From: Streptomyces marianii
Lineage (GTDB): Bacteria > Actinomycetota > Actinomycetes > Streptomycetales > Streptomycetaceae
DNA length: 64,000 nt
Reading direction: 5' to 3'
Assembly (NCBI RefSeq): GCF_005795905.1
Contig: NZ_VAWE01000001.1
Span: 7,505,501 to 7,569,500, forward strand
Below the pieces are notes generated by a model. That model ran no database searches. It was not told the origin of the DNA and saw only the letters and a program-made list of their open reading frames with translations. The position numbers and the translations under genes are program-made. Within the stretch, counting starts at the first letter, position 1. Each line of letters starts with the position of its first letter. Shown piece by piece: positions 26,968 to 35,221 of this stretch.

Positions 26968-27651
26968 TCAGGCCGTGAAGCGGCCGGTGCGCCGGATCTC
27001 CGGGAAGTCGGTGGTCGCGCCGTCGAGCTCGAGGGCGCGCACCAGCCGCAGGTGGTCCTGGGTGTTGACGACCCAGCCGATGACCCTCAGCCCCTCGTCG
27101 TGGGCGTGCTCCACCGTCTCCAGCGTGAGCCGGCGGATGTTCAGCGCCAGCGTCGGGGCGCCGGCGGCCTGCGCGCGCTCCACGATGTCGCTGCCCCACC
27201 GGCTGGCGACGAGGGCCGTGCGCACGCCGGGCACCAGCGCGGCGATCTCCCTGACGGCGTCGTCCTGGAACGAGGTGACCTCGATCCGTTCCGCCAGATC
27301 GCGCTTGACCATCACGTCCGCGAGCACCCGTGCCGCGGCCGCGTCCTTGATCTCGACCTGGAGCGGCGCGCTCACCGCTTCCAGGACCTCCTCGAAGATC
27401 GGGACGCGCTCGCCCTGACCGGCGTCCAGCTCCCGCAGCTCGGCGAGGGTCTTCTCGGCGATCGGTCCCGTGCCGTCGGTCGTCCGGTCCACATCGGCGT
27501 CGTGCATGACGACCAGGGCGCCGTCCTTGCTGAGATGGAGATCGAGTTCGATCGCGTCCATGCCCGCGCGTTCCGCCCGGACGAAGGAACGCAGGGTGTT
27601 CTCCGGTTCGACACCCATGACCCCGCGATGACCGATGGTGAGGAAACTCAA
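26968..27651 (-). CDS. Glycerophosphodiester phosphodiesterase
   Basis: About 227 residues forming a TIM-barrel GDPD. The catalytic His/Glu region is TIGHRGVMGVEPENTLRSF, followed by ELDLHLSKDGALVVMHD with the metal ligands and general acid, and VEIKD later. It hydrolyses glycerophosphodiesters to glycerol-3-phosphate and an alcohol. Without a signal peptide it is cytoplasmic. A TTG at 27651 is the best start because homologues begin one or two residues before FLTIGHRG and GAGAAG precedes it; an ATG at 27780 would add 43 residues of basic low-complexity sequence. Confidence 0.92.
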   Translation of the reverse strand: MSFLTIGHRGVMGVEPENTLRSFVRAERAGMDAIELDLHLSKDGALVVMHDADVDRTTDGTGPIAEKTLAELRELDAGQGERVPIFEEVLEAVSAPLQVEIKDAAAARVLADVMVKRDLAERIEVTSFQDDAVREIAALVPGVRTALVASRWGSDIVERAQAAGAPTLALNIRRLTLETVEHAHDEGLRVIGWVVNTQDHLRLVRALELDGATTDFPEIRRTGRFTA

Positions 27652-28067
27652 GATCTTCTCGCTTCCGTCGATGTGTCGGGCTCGGGCCGTTCTTGTTGCG
27701 GCTCGCACGCGGTGGCTCCCGCCCCGCGCGGCACGGCCGCAGCCTAGTGGCCTGCGCCTCAGCCGCACCCGGTCGTGCATGAGGTGCCGGGCTTGGGGGA
27801 ACGCGTTCTTCCGCCGCTGCGCCCCGTGACGGGCTCACTCGCGCGTGGGCGAGTCTTCCGGGCCTTGACGGCGCCCGGGCCGAAGCCGGCCCGGTGGTGC
27901 CCCCTGCCCGACGTTCCGCAGTCATCGCCCCGAATGGCCTAGGTCACAGAAAAATCTGCGGTGACCATGGGGGTGAGGCAGGATAATTTCCCAGGGTTCC
28001 CCTTGTATGGGAGAACCGGGCATGGATACGGTGTCTTGACGCGAGGTTCTCCCGTGGAGGAAGTGAC
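27652..28067. other. Divergent intergenic region before the DUF6421 operon
   Basis: No gene is seen. A 9-bp inverted repeat GGGAGAACC (28009-28017) / GGTTCTCCC (28045-28053) lies just upstream of the DUF6421 ribosome-binding site and could be an operator or leader hairpin. GATAAT at 27982-27987 is a possible -10 without a good -35. Confidence 0.45.
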
Positions 28068-29462
28068 ATGACGGAAATTCTTGTGCAGAACGCTGCGACG
28101 GACGCGGCGACGACCACGGCGGTGGTCGAGCATCCCGCGTGGCAGATGCTCAAGGACGCCGTCGAGGAGATCAGGTCCTGGCAGTCCGAGGACGGTTCCA
28201 TCGACTTCGGTGCCGAGGGCGCCCCGGTGCGCGCCGCCGCCGACTACGCGGTCGAGCGGGTGACCGCCGCCGTGGAGGAGCTCTCCCCGCTGCTTCCGCA
28301 CGACGCCGCTTACCACCGGGCGCTCGTCGCCGACCTGCGCAAATGGGCCGACGGCGCCTTCGGCGTGCCGGACTTCCTGGACTCGCTGCTGGCCTTCCAG
28401 CCCGCCGCCGACCGCGTGGACGGCCTCCAGCACCTGGTGGTCTTTCCCATGTACACGCAGAACGGCAACCCGGACCGCAACCTCGAGGCCGTCGTCCTGC
28501 GGATGGTCTGGCCGGAGTGGCTGGCCGAGCTGGAGGCGACCCGCTACGACAACCCGCTCTTCTGCGGGATCACCTTCGAGGACTTCACCGCCGGCTACGA
28601 CACCAACTCGGCCGTGCTGTTCCCGGAGACCATAGCCGTGCGCGAGGCCCCCGAGCGGTTCAGCTGGGGCGGCATCTTCTGCGACCGCGAGGCCGCCCGC
28701 TTCCGCCGGGTGACCGAGGCCGCGGTGGAGATCCTCTCCATCGACCTCCCCGAGGACGTGGCCTCGATGGTCCACGACCAGGAGCGCTGCGAGAAGGCCT
28801 TCGTCCTGTGGGACATGATCCACGACCGCACCCACAGCCACGGCGACCTGCCGTTCGACCCCTTCATGATCAAGCAGCGCCAGCCGTTCTGGATGTACGG
28901 CCTGGAGGAGCTGCGCTGCGACCTCACCGCCTTCAAGGAGGCCGTGAAGCTGGAGGCCGAGGGCAACGCACACGGCCGTGACGTCCAGTACGCGGTGCTG
29001 TTCGACCGGATGTTCCGCTTCCCCGTCACCGGCGACCGGGTGCGCAACTACGACGGCCTCGGCGGCCAGCTGCTCTTCGCGTACCTCCACAAGCACGACG
29101 TCGTACGCTGGACGGACAACACGCTGAGGATCGACTGGGAGCGGGCCCCGAAGGTCACCAACCAGCTCTGCGCCGAGATCGAGACGTTGTACCGCGACGG
29201 CATCGACCGCCCGAAGCTCGTCCACTGGTTCAAGGCCTACGAGCTGGTCGCCACCTATCTCGCTCCGCACCCGGGCTCCCGCTGGGCCAAGGGTCCCGAC
29301 GCCCTGGACCTGAGCCAGCCGCCGCGCAAGCTCGTCGACGACGTGCTTCCGGACGAGTTTCCGCTCAGCATGTTCTTTGAGGCGCTCTCCAAGAAGCTGA
29401 AGGGCGTGATCGCTTCCACCAAGGGCATCACGGCCCGGTCCGCCGAGCGAGTCGCCGCGTGA
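28068..29462 (+). CDS. DUF6421-family protein
   Basis: The 464-residue protein is soluble and acidic, with no signal peptide or membrane helix. Notable segments are WDMIHDRTHSHGDLPFDPF, with several His and Asp that could bind metal, and DVQYAVLFDRMFRFPVTGDR. I recognise the family as DUF6421, common in streptomycetes, but its reaction is unknown. GGAGGAAG precedes the ATG. It heads a tight operon with an SDR dehydrogenase 26 bp downstream and a threonine-aldolase-like enzyme overlapping that, which suggests a small-molecule metabolic role. Confidence 0.82.
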   Translation: MTEILVQNAATDAATTTAVVEHPAWQMLKDAVEEIRSWQSEDGSIDFGAEGAPVRAAADYAVERVTAAVEELSPLLPHDAAYHRALVADLRKWADGAFGVPDFLDSLLAFQPAADRVDGLQHLVVFPMYTQNGNPDRNLEAVVLRMVWPEWLAELEATRYDNPLFCGITFEDFTAGYDTNSAVLFPETIAVREAPERFSWGGIFCDREAARFRRVTEAAVEILSIDLPEDVASMVHDQERCEKAFVLWDMIHDRTHSHGDLPFDPFMIKQRQPFWMYGLEELRCDLTAFKEAVKLEAEGNAHGRDVQYAVLFDRMFRFPVTGDRVRNYDGLGGQLLFAYLHKHDVVRWTDNTLRIDWERAPKVTNQLCAEIETLYRDGIDRPKLVHWFKAYELVATYLAPHPGSRWAKGPDALDLSQPPRKLVDDVLPDEFPLSMFFEALSKKLKGVIASTKGITARSAERVAA

Positions 29463-29488
29463 GCTCTCGGACGGAGGAGACCAGCACC

Positions 29489-30244
29489 ATGAATGCGAAC
29501 GGCAACGGGCCCCTCGACGGTGCGGTGATCGCGGTCGCGGGCGCCGCGGGTCCGGCGGGCCGCGCCACCCTGCTCCGCCTCGCCGAGGCGGGCGCGATCG
29601 TCGTGGCGTCGGACGCGGACAGCGAACGGCTGGCGCAGGCGGTCGACGAGGCGCGGTACGCGCACGGCGGTGCGACCGTCACCGGCGACACCGTCGACCT
29701 GCTCGACCCGACCGCGACCCGGGAATGGGCCGCGCAGACCGAGAAGGAGTTCGGCCGCGTCGACGGCCTCGTCCATCTCGTCGGCGGCTGGCGCGGCAGC
29801 GCGACCTTCGGCGAGACCGACCTGAGCGATTGGCAGCTCCTCGAGAAACTGCTGATCCGTACGGTCCAGAACACCTCGCTCGCGTTCCACGAGGCGCTCA
29901 AGCGCAGCGACAAGGGCCGCTTCGTACTGGTCAGCCAGTCCGGGGCGGCGAAGCCCACCGAGGGCAACGCCTCCTACGCCGCCGCCAAGGCCGCTGCGGA
30001 GGCCTGGACCCTGGCGCTGGCGGACTCGTTCAGGAAGGCCGGGGGTGAGGAGGGCCCGCGCACGGCGGCTGCCATCCTGATCATCAAGGCGCTCGTGCAC
30101 GACGCGATGCGCGCCGAGCGCCCGAACGCCAAGTTCGCGGGCTTCACGGACGTCAAGGAACTGGCCGAGGCCATTGCCGGAGTCTGGGGGCGGCCCGCCC
30201 AGGAAGTGAATGGACAGCGCCTGTGGCTGACCCCCGAGCCGTGA
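29489..30244 (+). CDS. SDR-family NAD(P)-dependent oxidoreductase
   Basis: The 251-residue Rossmann-fold enzyme has the cofactor loop VAGAAGPAGRATLLRLAEAG, where the usual TGxxxGxG is AGAAGPAG. The catalytic segment is VSQSGAAKPTEGNASYAAAKAA, giving Ser, Tyr and Lys of the SDR tetrad. It is the middle gene of the DUF6421 operon. The stop codon overlaps the GTG of the next gene. The substrate is unknown. Confidence 0.88.
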   Translation: MNANGNGPLDGAVIAVAGAAGPAGRATLLRLAEAGAIVVASDADSERLAQAVDEARYAHGGATVTGDTVDLLDPTATREWAAQTEKEFGRVDGLVHLVGGWRGSATFGETDLSDWQLLEKLLIRTVQNTSLAFHEALKRSDKGRFVLVSQSGAAKPTEGNASYAAAKAAAEAWTLALADSFRKAGGEEGPRTAAAILIIKALVHDAMRAERPNAKFAGFTDVKELAEAIAGVWGRPAQEVNGQRLWLTPEP

Positions 30245-31311
30245 TCCCGCCGAGAACCGACGCCCGCCGGCACCACGACCCCCACGTACGGGGATTCGCC
30301 AGCGACAACTACGCGGGCGCGCACCCGGAGGTGATGGCCGCCCTCGCCCTGGCCAACGGCGGCCACCAGGTCGCCTACGGGGAGGACGAGTACACCGACC
30401 ACCTCCAGCGGATCATGCACAGCCACTTCGGTTCCGGCGCCGAGGCGTTCCCCGTCTTCAACGGCACCGGCGCCAACGTCACCGCGCTGCAGGCGCTCAC
30501 CGACCGGTGGGGAGCCGTCGTCTGCGCCGAGACCGCCCACATCAACGTGGACGAGGGCGGCGCTCCGGAGCGGATGGGCGGGCTGAAGCTGCTGACCGTA
30601 CCGACCCCGGACGGCAAGCTCACCCCCGAGCTCATCGACCGGCAGGCCTGGGGCTGGGAGGACGAGCACCGTGCCATGCCGCAGGTCGTGTCGATCACCC
30701 AGAACACCGAGCTGGGCACGGTCTACACGGTGGACGAGATCCGCGCGATCGTCGACCACGCCCACGGGCTCGGCATGAAGGTCCACCTCGACGGGGCGCG
30801 GATAGCCAACGCCGCGGCGTCGCTGGACGTGCCGATGCGCGCGTTCACCAACGCCGTCGGCGTGGACGTCATCTCGTACGGGGGCACCAAGAACGGCATG
30901 CTCTTCGGCGAGGCCGTCATCGTGCTCAACCCCGACGCCGTCAGCCATATGAAGCATCTGCGCAAGATGTCGATGCAGCTCGCCTCGAAGATGCGGTTCG
31001 TGTCCGTGCAGTTGGAGGCTCTGCTCGCCAAGGACCTGTGGCTGCGCAACGCCCGGCACTCCAACGCCATGGCACAGCGGCTGGCCGAGGGCGTCCGGGC
31101 CGTGGACGGGGTGGAGATCCGCTACCCGGTGCAGGCGAACGCGGTCTTCGCCCGGCTCCCGCAGGAGGTGAGCCGCCGGCTCCAGAAGCGCTTCCGCTTC
31201 TACTTCTGGGATGAGGCGGCCGGGGACGTCCGCTGGATGTGCTCGTTCGACACCACCGAGGACGACGTGGACGCCTTCGTCCTGGCGCTGAAGGAAGAAA
31301 TGGCGGGCTGA
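30241..31311 (+). CDS. Low-specificity threonine aldolase-like PLP enzyme
   Basis: About 356 residues of fold-type I PLP enzyme. FASDNYAGAHPEVMAAL and VAYGEDEYT form the N-terminal active site, FNGTGANVTAL binds phosphate, and VHLDGARIANAAASL carries the Asp that contacts the pyridine nitrogen. The Schiff-base Lys is about 216 in SYGGTKNGMLFGE. It would split L-threonine or other beta-hydroxy amino acids to glycine and an aldehyde. The GTG at 30241 overlaps the SDR stop as GTGA; an in-frame GTG at 30223 is an alternative. The operon ends in a strong hairpin. Confidence 0.93.
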   Translation: MIPPRTDARRHHDPHVRGFASDNYAGAHPEVMAALALANGGHQVAYGEDEYTDHLQRIMHSHFGSGAEAFPVFNGTGANVTALQALTDRWGAVVCAETAHINVDEGGAPERMGGLKLLTVPTPDGKLTPELIDRQAWGWEDEHRAMPQVVSITQNTELGTVYTVDEIRAIVDHAHGLGMKVHLDGARIANAAASLDVPMRAFTNAVGVDVISYGGTKNGMLFGEAVIVLNPDAVSHMKHLRKMSMQLASKMRFVSVQLEALLAKDLWLRNARHSNAMAQRLAEGVRAVDGVEIRYPVQANAVFARLPQEVSRRLQKRFRFYFWDEAAGDVRWMCSFDTTEDDVDAFVLALKEEMAG

Positions 31312-31372
31312 TTCCGCCGGAGCCGTTGGCGTCGACCCCGTCGTCGCACCGGCGCCCCTTGCCGCATGGATC

Positions 31373-31412
31373 TGCGACCGGTTGAAAGTCCATTGACTTT
31401 CGACCGGTCGCA
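31373..31412 (+). terminator. Terminator of the DUF6421-SDR-aldolase operon
   Basis: An 18-bp stem (TGCGACCGG...GAAAGTC with GACTTTC...CCGGTCGCA, one G.T pair) has a 4-nt loop and lies 61 bp after the aldolase stop codon. Confidence 0.85.
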
Positions 31413-31430
31413 TTCCTGTGCTCGCGTGTC

Positions 31431-31950
31431 ATGGAGCTGATCCAGCAGGTCCCCGGGATCTCGGCCCGCCTCGTCGCCGACGAGGTCATCGACCACGGGC
31501 CCGACGGGCGAAGCCGGCATCGTCAGGGCGCGTCGAAGTCGACGGCCCGGTCAACGGACCCAGCAGCGAGGCGAGTCCGGCGCTTCCCGGCGACGCCGCG
31601 CGCCGGGCGCCGGAACGTCTCGAGCGACGGCCGCGCTCCGCAGGAGGACCCGCACACGGCGGCCCGGCGGAGTCGTGGGTACGGGACGCCTGTAGCGGCT
31701 CCGGGGCCAAGCCGTCCCGTACCCACTACTCCGCCGAGGCGCCGACCGGGCGCGCTCTGACCGGGCCGGACATGTCACGGCGACGGGGCGGAACCCGCCG
31801 AGTCGCCGGAGAAGCTCGGACCCCGGCCCGGATCGGGTCCGTACGGCCGGCGGCGCTCCCGTGCGTCCGTGAGTGCCGTGGCGGGCATCCTGGTGCGGTC
31901 CCCACGCCCGCGGCGAGGCCCACACGGAAGGAGGGCCCGCGGCGACCGGC
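31431..31950. other. Noncoding stretch between operon end and acyltransferase
   Basis: Open frames here have biased Arg/Pro/Ala content, and I cannot support a gene. The short rightward frame starting at 31431 (MELIQQVPGISARLVADE) looks protein-like for about 25 residues and then degenerates; it may be a gene remnant. The only strong structure is the 24-bp inverted repeat at 31665-31736. Confidence 0.4.
31665..31736. repeat. 24-bp inverted repeat with one mismatch
   Basis: CGGCGGAGT-C-GTGGGTACGGGACG (31665-31688) pairs with 31713-31736, the only mismatch being at the tenth position, around a 24-nt loop. It is not next to the end of a recognisable gene, so it is either a distant terminator for a leftward transcript or a remnant of a mobile element. 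Confidence 0.85.
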
Positions 31951-32673
31951 TCAGTGTGCCTCGCGGACCTCGGCCGGCGTCGGGGCCGTACCGCCGAGGT
32001 GCGCGGGCACCCACCAGGTGTCGGAGGCGTCCTTGGGACGCACCGGATAGGCGCGCTGTGCCGACTCCAGCAGTTCCTGCACCCGTTCCCGCAGCCGGCG
32101 GGTGATCGCCCCGGCGTACTGGTCCGTCGGCGCCTCCATGGCCTCACCGACGCGAATCGTCACCGGGATGTGGCTGCGCCGGAGGTTCTTCGGCCGGCCC
32201 TTGGTCCACAGCCGCTGCGTGCCCCACAGAGCCATCGGGACGAGCGGTACGCCGGCTTCCTGGGCGAGCCGCGCCGCGCCGGACTTGAAGCCCTTCAGCG
32301 TGAACGACTGGGAGATCGTGGCCTCCGGGAAGACGCCGATCACCTCGCCCGCGCGGAGTGAGTCCAGCGCGTGGGCGTACGCGGCCTCGCCCTGGTCGCG
32401 GTCCACCGGGATGTGCTTCATCCCGCGCATCAGCGGACCCGAGACCCGGTGCCGGAACACCGACTCTTTCGCCATGAAGCGCACCAGGCGCTTCTGCGGC
32501 AGCGCGGCCAGGCCGGAGAAGATGAAGTCCAGGTAGCTGATGTGGTTGCTCACCAGCACCGCGCCCCCCGAGCGCGGGATGTTCTCCGACCCCTGGCTGT
32601 CGATCTTCAGGTCGAGCGCCTTGAACATCGCGAGTGCGGCGCCGATGACCGGCCGGTAGACGAGCTCTGCCAT
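31951..32673 (-). CDS. 1-acyl-sn-glycerol-3-phosphate acyltransferase (PlsC family)
   Basis: The 240-residue enzyme carries the acyltransferase motif I NHISYLD in VLVSNHISYLDFIF, motif II KESVFRHRVSGPLMRGMKHIPVDR, motif III VFPEATISQSF and the motif IV region VPLVPMALWGTQRLW. It transfers acyl chains to lysophosphatidic acid or similar at the inner face of the membrane. Canonical FPEGTRS is FPEATIS here, as in many actinobacterial PlsC paralogues. The ATG at 32673 begins MAELVYRPVIGAALAMFK. It is likely monocistronic. Confidence 0.93.
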   Translation of the reverse strand: MAELVYRPVIGAALAMFKALDLKIDSQGSENIPRSGGAVLVSNHISYLDFIFSGLAALPQKRLVRFMAKESVFRHRVSGPLMRGMKHIPVDRDQGEAAYAHALDSLRAGEVIGVFPEATISQSFTLKGFKSGAARLAQEAGVPLVPMALWGTQRLWTKGRPKNLRRSHIPVTIRVGEAMEAPTDQYAGAITRRLRERVQELLESAQRAYPVRPKDASDTWWVPAHLGGTAPTPAEVREAH

Positions 32674-33124
32674 GTCGGGAGAGGCCCTTCCTTCTGTGTC
32701 CCGGGGAGGGTTCTCCCAACGGAAGTTACGCAGCCGTAGGTTTTCGGCATTGGGCAGATCGTGCCCCATGTGCGGCGCTACGGCCAGTCCCCGGCGCGTC
32801 GTACGGCGAGATTCTCGTCACGTCGTGTCACCTGCACCGGTCACGGCGCCCGCGGCGGAGCGCGGTAGCCCGCCGAGCCGGCAGCGCCCGGCCGCAGGGG
32901 TGGCCAGGTGGGCGCGGGTACGGTGGCGCCGAAGCTCGGCCCCTGAGGTCGGCGTGGTCCGTGCCCCCCGGGGATCACCCGCGGAGCGCGGGGGCGGGAG
33001 CGGGAATCATTGCGGTCGTGTGCGCGCTGCAGGGAAACGACGACGGGACTCGTGGTGCGCGGCGGTCCTCGCGGTGGCGGGGCGTACGGGCTGCCGCACC
33101 GGGAGGACGAACGGGAGGACGAAG
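32674..33124. other. Divergent gap between acyltransferase and thioredoxin genes
   Basis: No gene or prominent hairpin is seen in these 450 bp. Promoters for both divergent genes must lie here; a mildly A/T-rich patch near 32725-32755 may belong to the acyltransferase gene. Confidence 0.4.
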
Positions 33125-33451
33125 GTGCGCGGCAGGGACGTGGAGCGCCGGCTCGGGGCGACCGAACTGGGCGCCGAGCTGGGGGAGAGGGCGACGCTGG
33201 TGCAGTTCTCCAGTGCCTTCTGCCGGCCGTGCGGGGCGACGCGGCGCACGCTCGCGCAGGTCGCGGACATGGTCGACGGTGTCGCCCATGTGGAGATCGA
33301 CGCGGAGGAGCGGCTCTCGCTCGTGCGCGAACTGGACATCCTGCGCACGCCCACCGTGCTGGTGCTCGACGCCGGCGGCCGGATCGTGCGGAGGGCGTCC
33401 GGGCAGCCCCGGAAGGCGGATGTCATCGCGGCCCTCGGCGAGGCCGTCTGA
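33125..33451 (+). CDS. Thioredoxin-family protein
   Basis: The 108-residue single domain has the redox pair FCRPCGATRR (CRPC rather than CGPC) near residues 36-39 and the cis-Pro loop RTPTVLVLDAGG. The strand THVEIDAEE-like region (AHVEIDAEERL) is typical of thioredoxins. The GTG at 33125 has GGGAGG about 6 nt upstream. CRPC suggests a potential different from housekeeping thioredoxin. It probably acts on cytoplasmic disulfides and is likely read alone. Confidence 0.92.
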   Translation: MRGRDVERRLGATELGAELGERATLVQFSSAFCRPCGATRRTLAQVADMVDGVAHVEIDAEERLSLVRELDILRTPTVLVLDAGGRIVRRASGQPRKADVIAALGEAV

Positions 33452-33534
33452 CGGCGTGGAAGCGGCGACGGCCGGGTGACGGTCCGTGACGCAGCTCGCA
33501 TCTGACCGGGCCCACTTGACTGCACGCACCAGCA

Positions 33535-33551
33535 ATCGTCAGTCTGACGAT
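33535..33551. promoter_or_regulatory. Perfect palindrome upstream of the flavin reductase gene
   Basis: ATCGTCAG-T-CTGACGAT is symmetrical over 17 bp and has the form of GntR/FadR-type operators. It lies 130 bp upstream of the flavin reductase start, with TTGACT just before it as a possible -35. Confidence 0.55.
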
Positions 33552-33681
33552 GTGCCAACAGAACTCCTTCCCGCCGGCCGGAAGCAGCAACGGAACACCC
33601 CGGCCCACGACGCGAGCGCTCGCTGTCCGGGTGTCTGAGCAGCGACGACCCCGACCGAACCCCTCGCAGAAGGACCATTCC

Positions 33682-34188
33682 ATGGTGGCCACGCCCGGCC
33701 TCGGCACTCCTCGACTCGCCTCCCCCGATCTGCTGCGCTCCGTCTTCCGCCGCCACGCGGCAGGAGTCGCGGTCATCACCGCGCACGGCGACCGTCCCGT
33801 CGGATTCACCGCCACCTCGCTCAGTTCCGTGGCGGCCGAGCCCCCGCTGCTCTCGTTCGGCATCGGCACCGCCTCCTCCAGCTGGCAGGTCATCGCCGAG
33901 ACGGGGCACGTCGGGGTGCACATACTCTCCGAGGACCAGCGCGAACTGGCCGCCACCTTCGCCCGCAGGGGTGCCGACAGGTTCGCCGCGCCCACTCGAT
34001 GGCGTAGCGGGCCCGAGGGCGTCCCGCTCCTGGACGGCGTGCTGGCATGGCTGGTCTGCCGGGTCGTCGCCCGGGTGCCCGCGGGGGACCACCGTGTGGT
34101 GATCGCCGAGGCGGTCGCCGGCCACCCGGAGGGGACCGGCCGTCCGCTGCTGTACCACCAGGGCCGCTTCAACGCGTTGAGGGACTGA
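33682..34188 (+). CDS. Flavin reductase domain protein
   Basis: The 168-residue split-barrel FMN-binding protein begins MVATPGLGTPRLASPDLLRSV. FRRHAAGVAVITAHGDRPVGFTATS, AEPPLLSFGIG, GVHILSEDQRELAATFA and a final PLLYHQGRFNAL are all typical of the HpaC/flavin-reductase-like family. It reduces FMN or FAD with NAD(P)H and passes reduced flavin to a partner monooxygenase, but none is adjacent. AGAAGGA precedes the ATG. A GntR-like palindrome upstream suggests regulated expression. Confidence 0.9.
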   Translation: MVATPGLGTPRLASPDLLRSVFRRHAAGVAVITAHGDRPVGFTATSLSSVAAEPPLLSFGIGTASSSWQVIAETGHVGVHILSEDQRELAATFARRGADRFAAPTRWRSGPEGVPLLDGVLAWLVCRVVARVPAGDHRVVIAEAVAGHPEGTGRPLLYHQGRFNALRD

Positions 34189-34233
34189 GAGATCCCGGTT
34201 ACACAGCGTTGGCAAGGTCACAGTTCCAAGCGC

Positions 34234-34271
34234 TTGCTCACCGGGTAAGCAGTGGATGTACTGGTGAGTAA
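34234..34271. promoter_or_regulatory. Two inverted operator-like sites upstream of etfB
   Basis: TTGCTCACCGGGTAAGC (34234-34250) and TGTACTGGTGAGTAA (34257-34271) share a GGTGAG core in opposite orientation (the first read on the minus strand as TTACCCGGTGAGCAA). They lie 110-145 bp before the etfB start. The form suits a TetR-type regulator of acyl-CoA oxidation genes, which is inference. A small CCGGTCG/CGACCGG hairpin lies at 34288-34304. Confidence 0.4.
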
Positions 34272-34377
34272 TATTTCGTTCGGAGCGCCGGTCGCCCCGA
34301 CCGGAAACCCCGCCTTCAGGCGCCTATGCTGCCTGCACAAGGCAGCTCAGTAATGACGATGCAGTAGGAGAGCCGGC

Positions 34378-35163
34378 GTGAGCTTGAGGATCGTTGTCTG
34401 TGTGAAGTACGTGCCCGACGCCACCGGCGACCGGCACTTCGCCGATGACCTGACCGTCGACCGGGACGACGTCGACGGTCTGCTGTCGGAGCTCGACGAG
34501 TACGCGGTCGAGCAGGCGCTGCAGATCGCCGATGAGGCGGACGACGCCGAGATCACCGTGCTGACCGTCGGCCCGGAGGACGCCAAGGACGCGCTGCGCA
34601 AGGCGCTGTCCATGGGTGCCGACAAGGCCGTCCACGTCGAGGACGACGATCTGCACGGCACCGATGTGATGGGCACCTCCCTGGTCCTGGCCAAGGCGAT
34701 CGAGAAGACCGGTTACGACCTGGTCGTCTGCGGCATGGCCTCCACGGACGGCACCATGGGCGTCCTTCCGGCGGTCCTGGCCGAGCGGCTCGGCGTTCCG
34801 CAGGTGACCCTGCTGTCGGAGGTCTCCGTCGAGGACGGCACCGTCAAGGGCCGCCGTGACGGCGACACCGCTTCGGAGCAGCTGGAGGCGTCCCTGCCGG
34901 CGGTCGTGTCCGTGACGGACCAGTCGGGCGAGGCCCGCTACCCGTCCTTCAAGGGCATCATGGCCGCGAAGAAGAAGCCGGTGGAGTCGCTGGACCTGTC
35001 CGACCTCGACATCGAGGCGGAGGAGGTCGGCCTGGAGGGTGCCTGGACCGCGGTGGACTCCGCGGCCGAGCGTCCGGCCCGTACCGCGGGCACGATCGTC
35101 AAGGACGAGGGCGAGGGCGGCAAGCAGCTCGCGGAGTACCTCGCGAGCCAGAAGTTCATCTGA
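34378..35163 (+). CDS. etfB: Electron transfer flavoprotein beta subunit
   Basis: The 261-residue AMP-binding subunit starts LRIVVCVKYVPDATGD. It has the ETF-beta signature DEYAVEQALQIAD and VLTVGPEDAKDALRKALSMGADKAVHV, and the late AAKKKPVESLDL segment. ETF accepts electrons from acyl-CoA and related dehydrogenases and passes them to ETF-quinone oxidoreductase. The GTG at 34378 has GTAGGAGA 7 nt upstream. It is co-transcribed with etfA 58 bp downstream. Two inverted operator-like sites lie in the promoter region. Confidence 0.97.
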   Translation: MSLRIVVCVKYVPDATGDRHFADDLTVDRDDVDGLLSELDEYAVEQALQIADEADDAEITVLTVGPEDAKDALRKALSMGADKAVHVEDDDLHGTDVMGTSLVLAKAIEKTGYDLVVCGMASTDGTMGVLPAVLAERLGVPQVTLLSEVSVEDGTVKGRRDGDTASEQLEASLPAVVSVTDQSGEARYPSFKGIMAAKKKPVESLDLSDLDIEAEEVGLEGAWTAVDSAAERPARTAGTIVKDEGEGGKQLAEYLASQKFI

Positions 35164-35221
35164 GCTTCGGTCGTCACCCCAACCGCCCCGCACACTTCGC
35201 AAGCAGGAGAGAAGAAGTCCC

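Noticed and set aside
27939..29270. A leftward frame opposite the DUF6421 gene.
   Set aside because: It has a Val/Glu/Gly-rich antisense translation and lacks a ribosome-binding site; the rightward gene is convincing and in an operon.
31431..31540. A short rightward frame starting MELIQQVPGISARLVADE as a small gene.
   Set aside because: Only about 25 residues look protein-like, both strands give similar quality there, and no ribosome-binding site or stable downstream sequence supports it.
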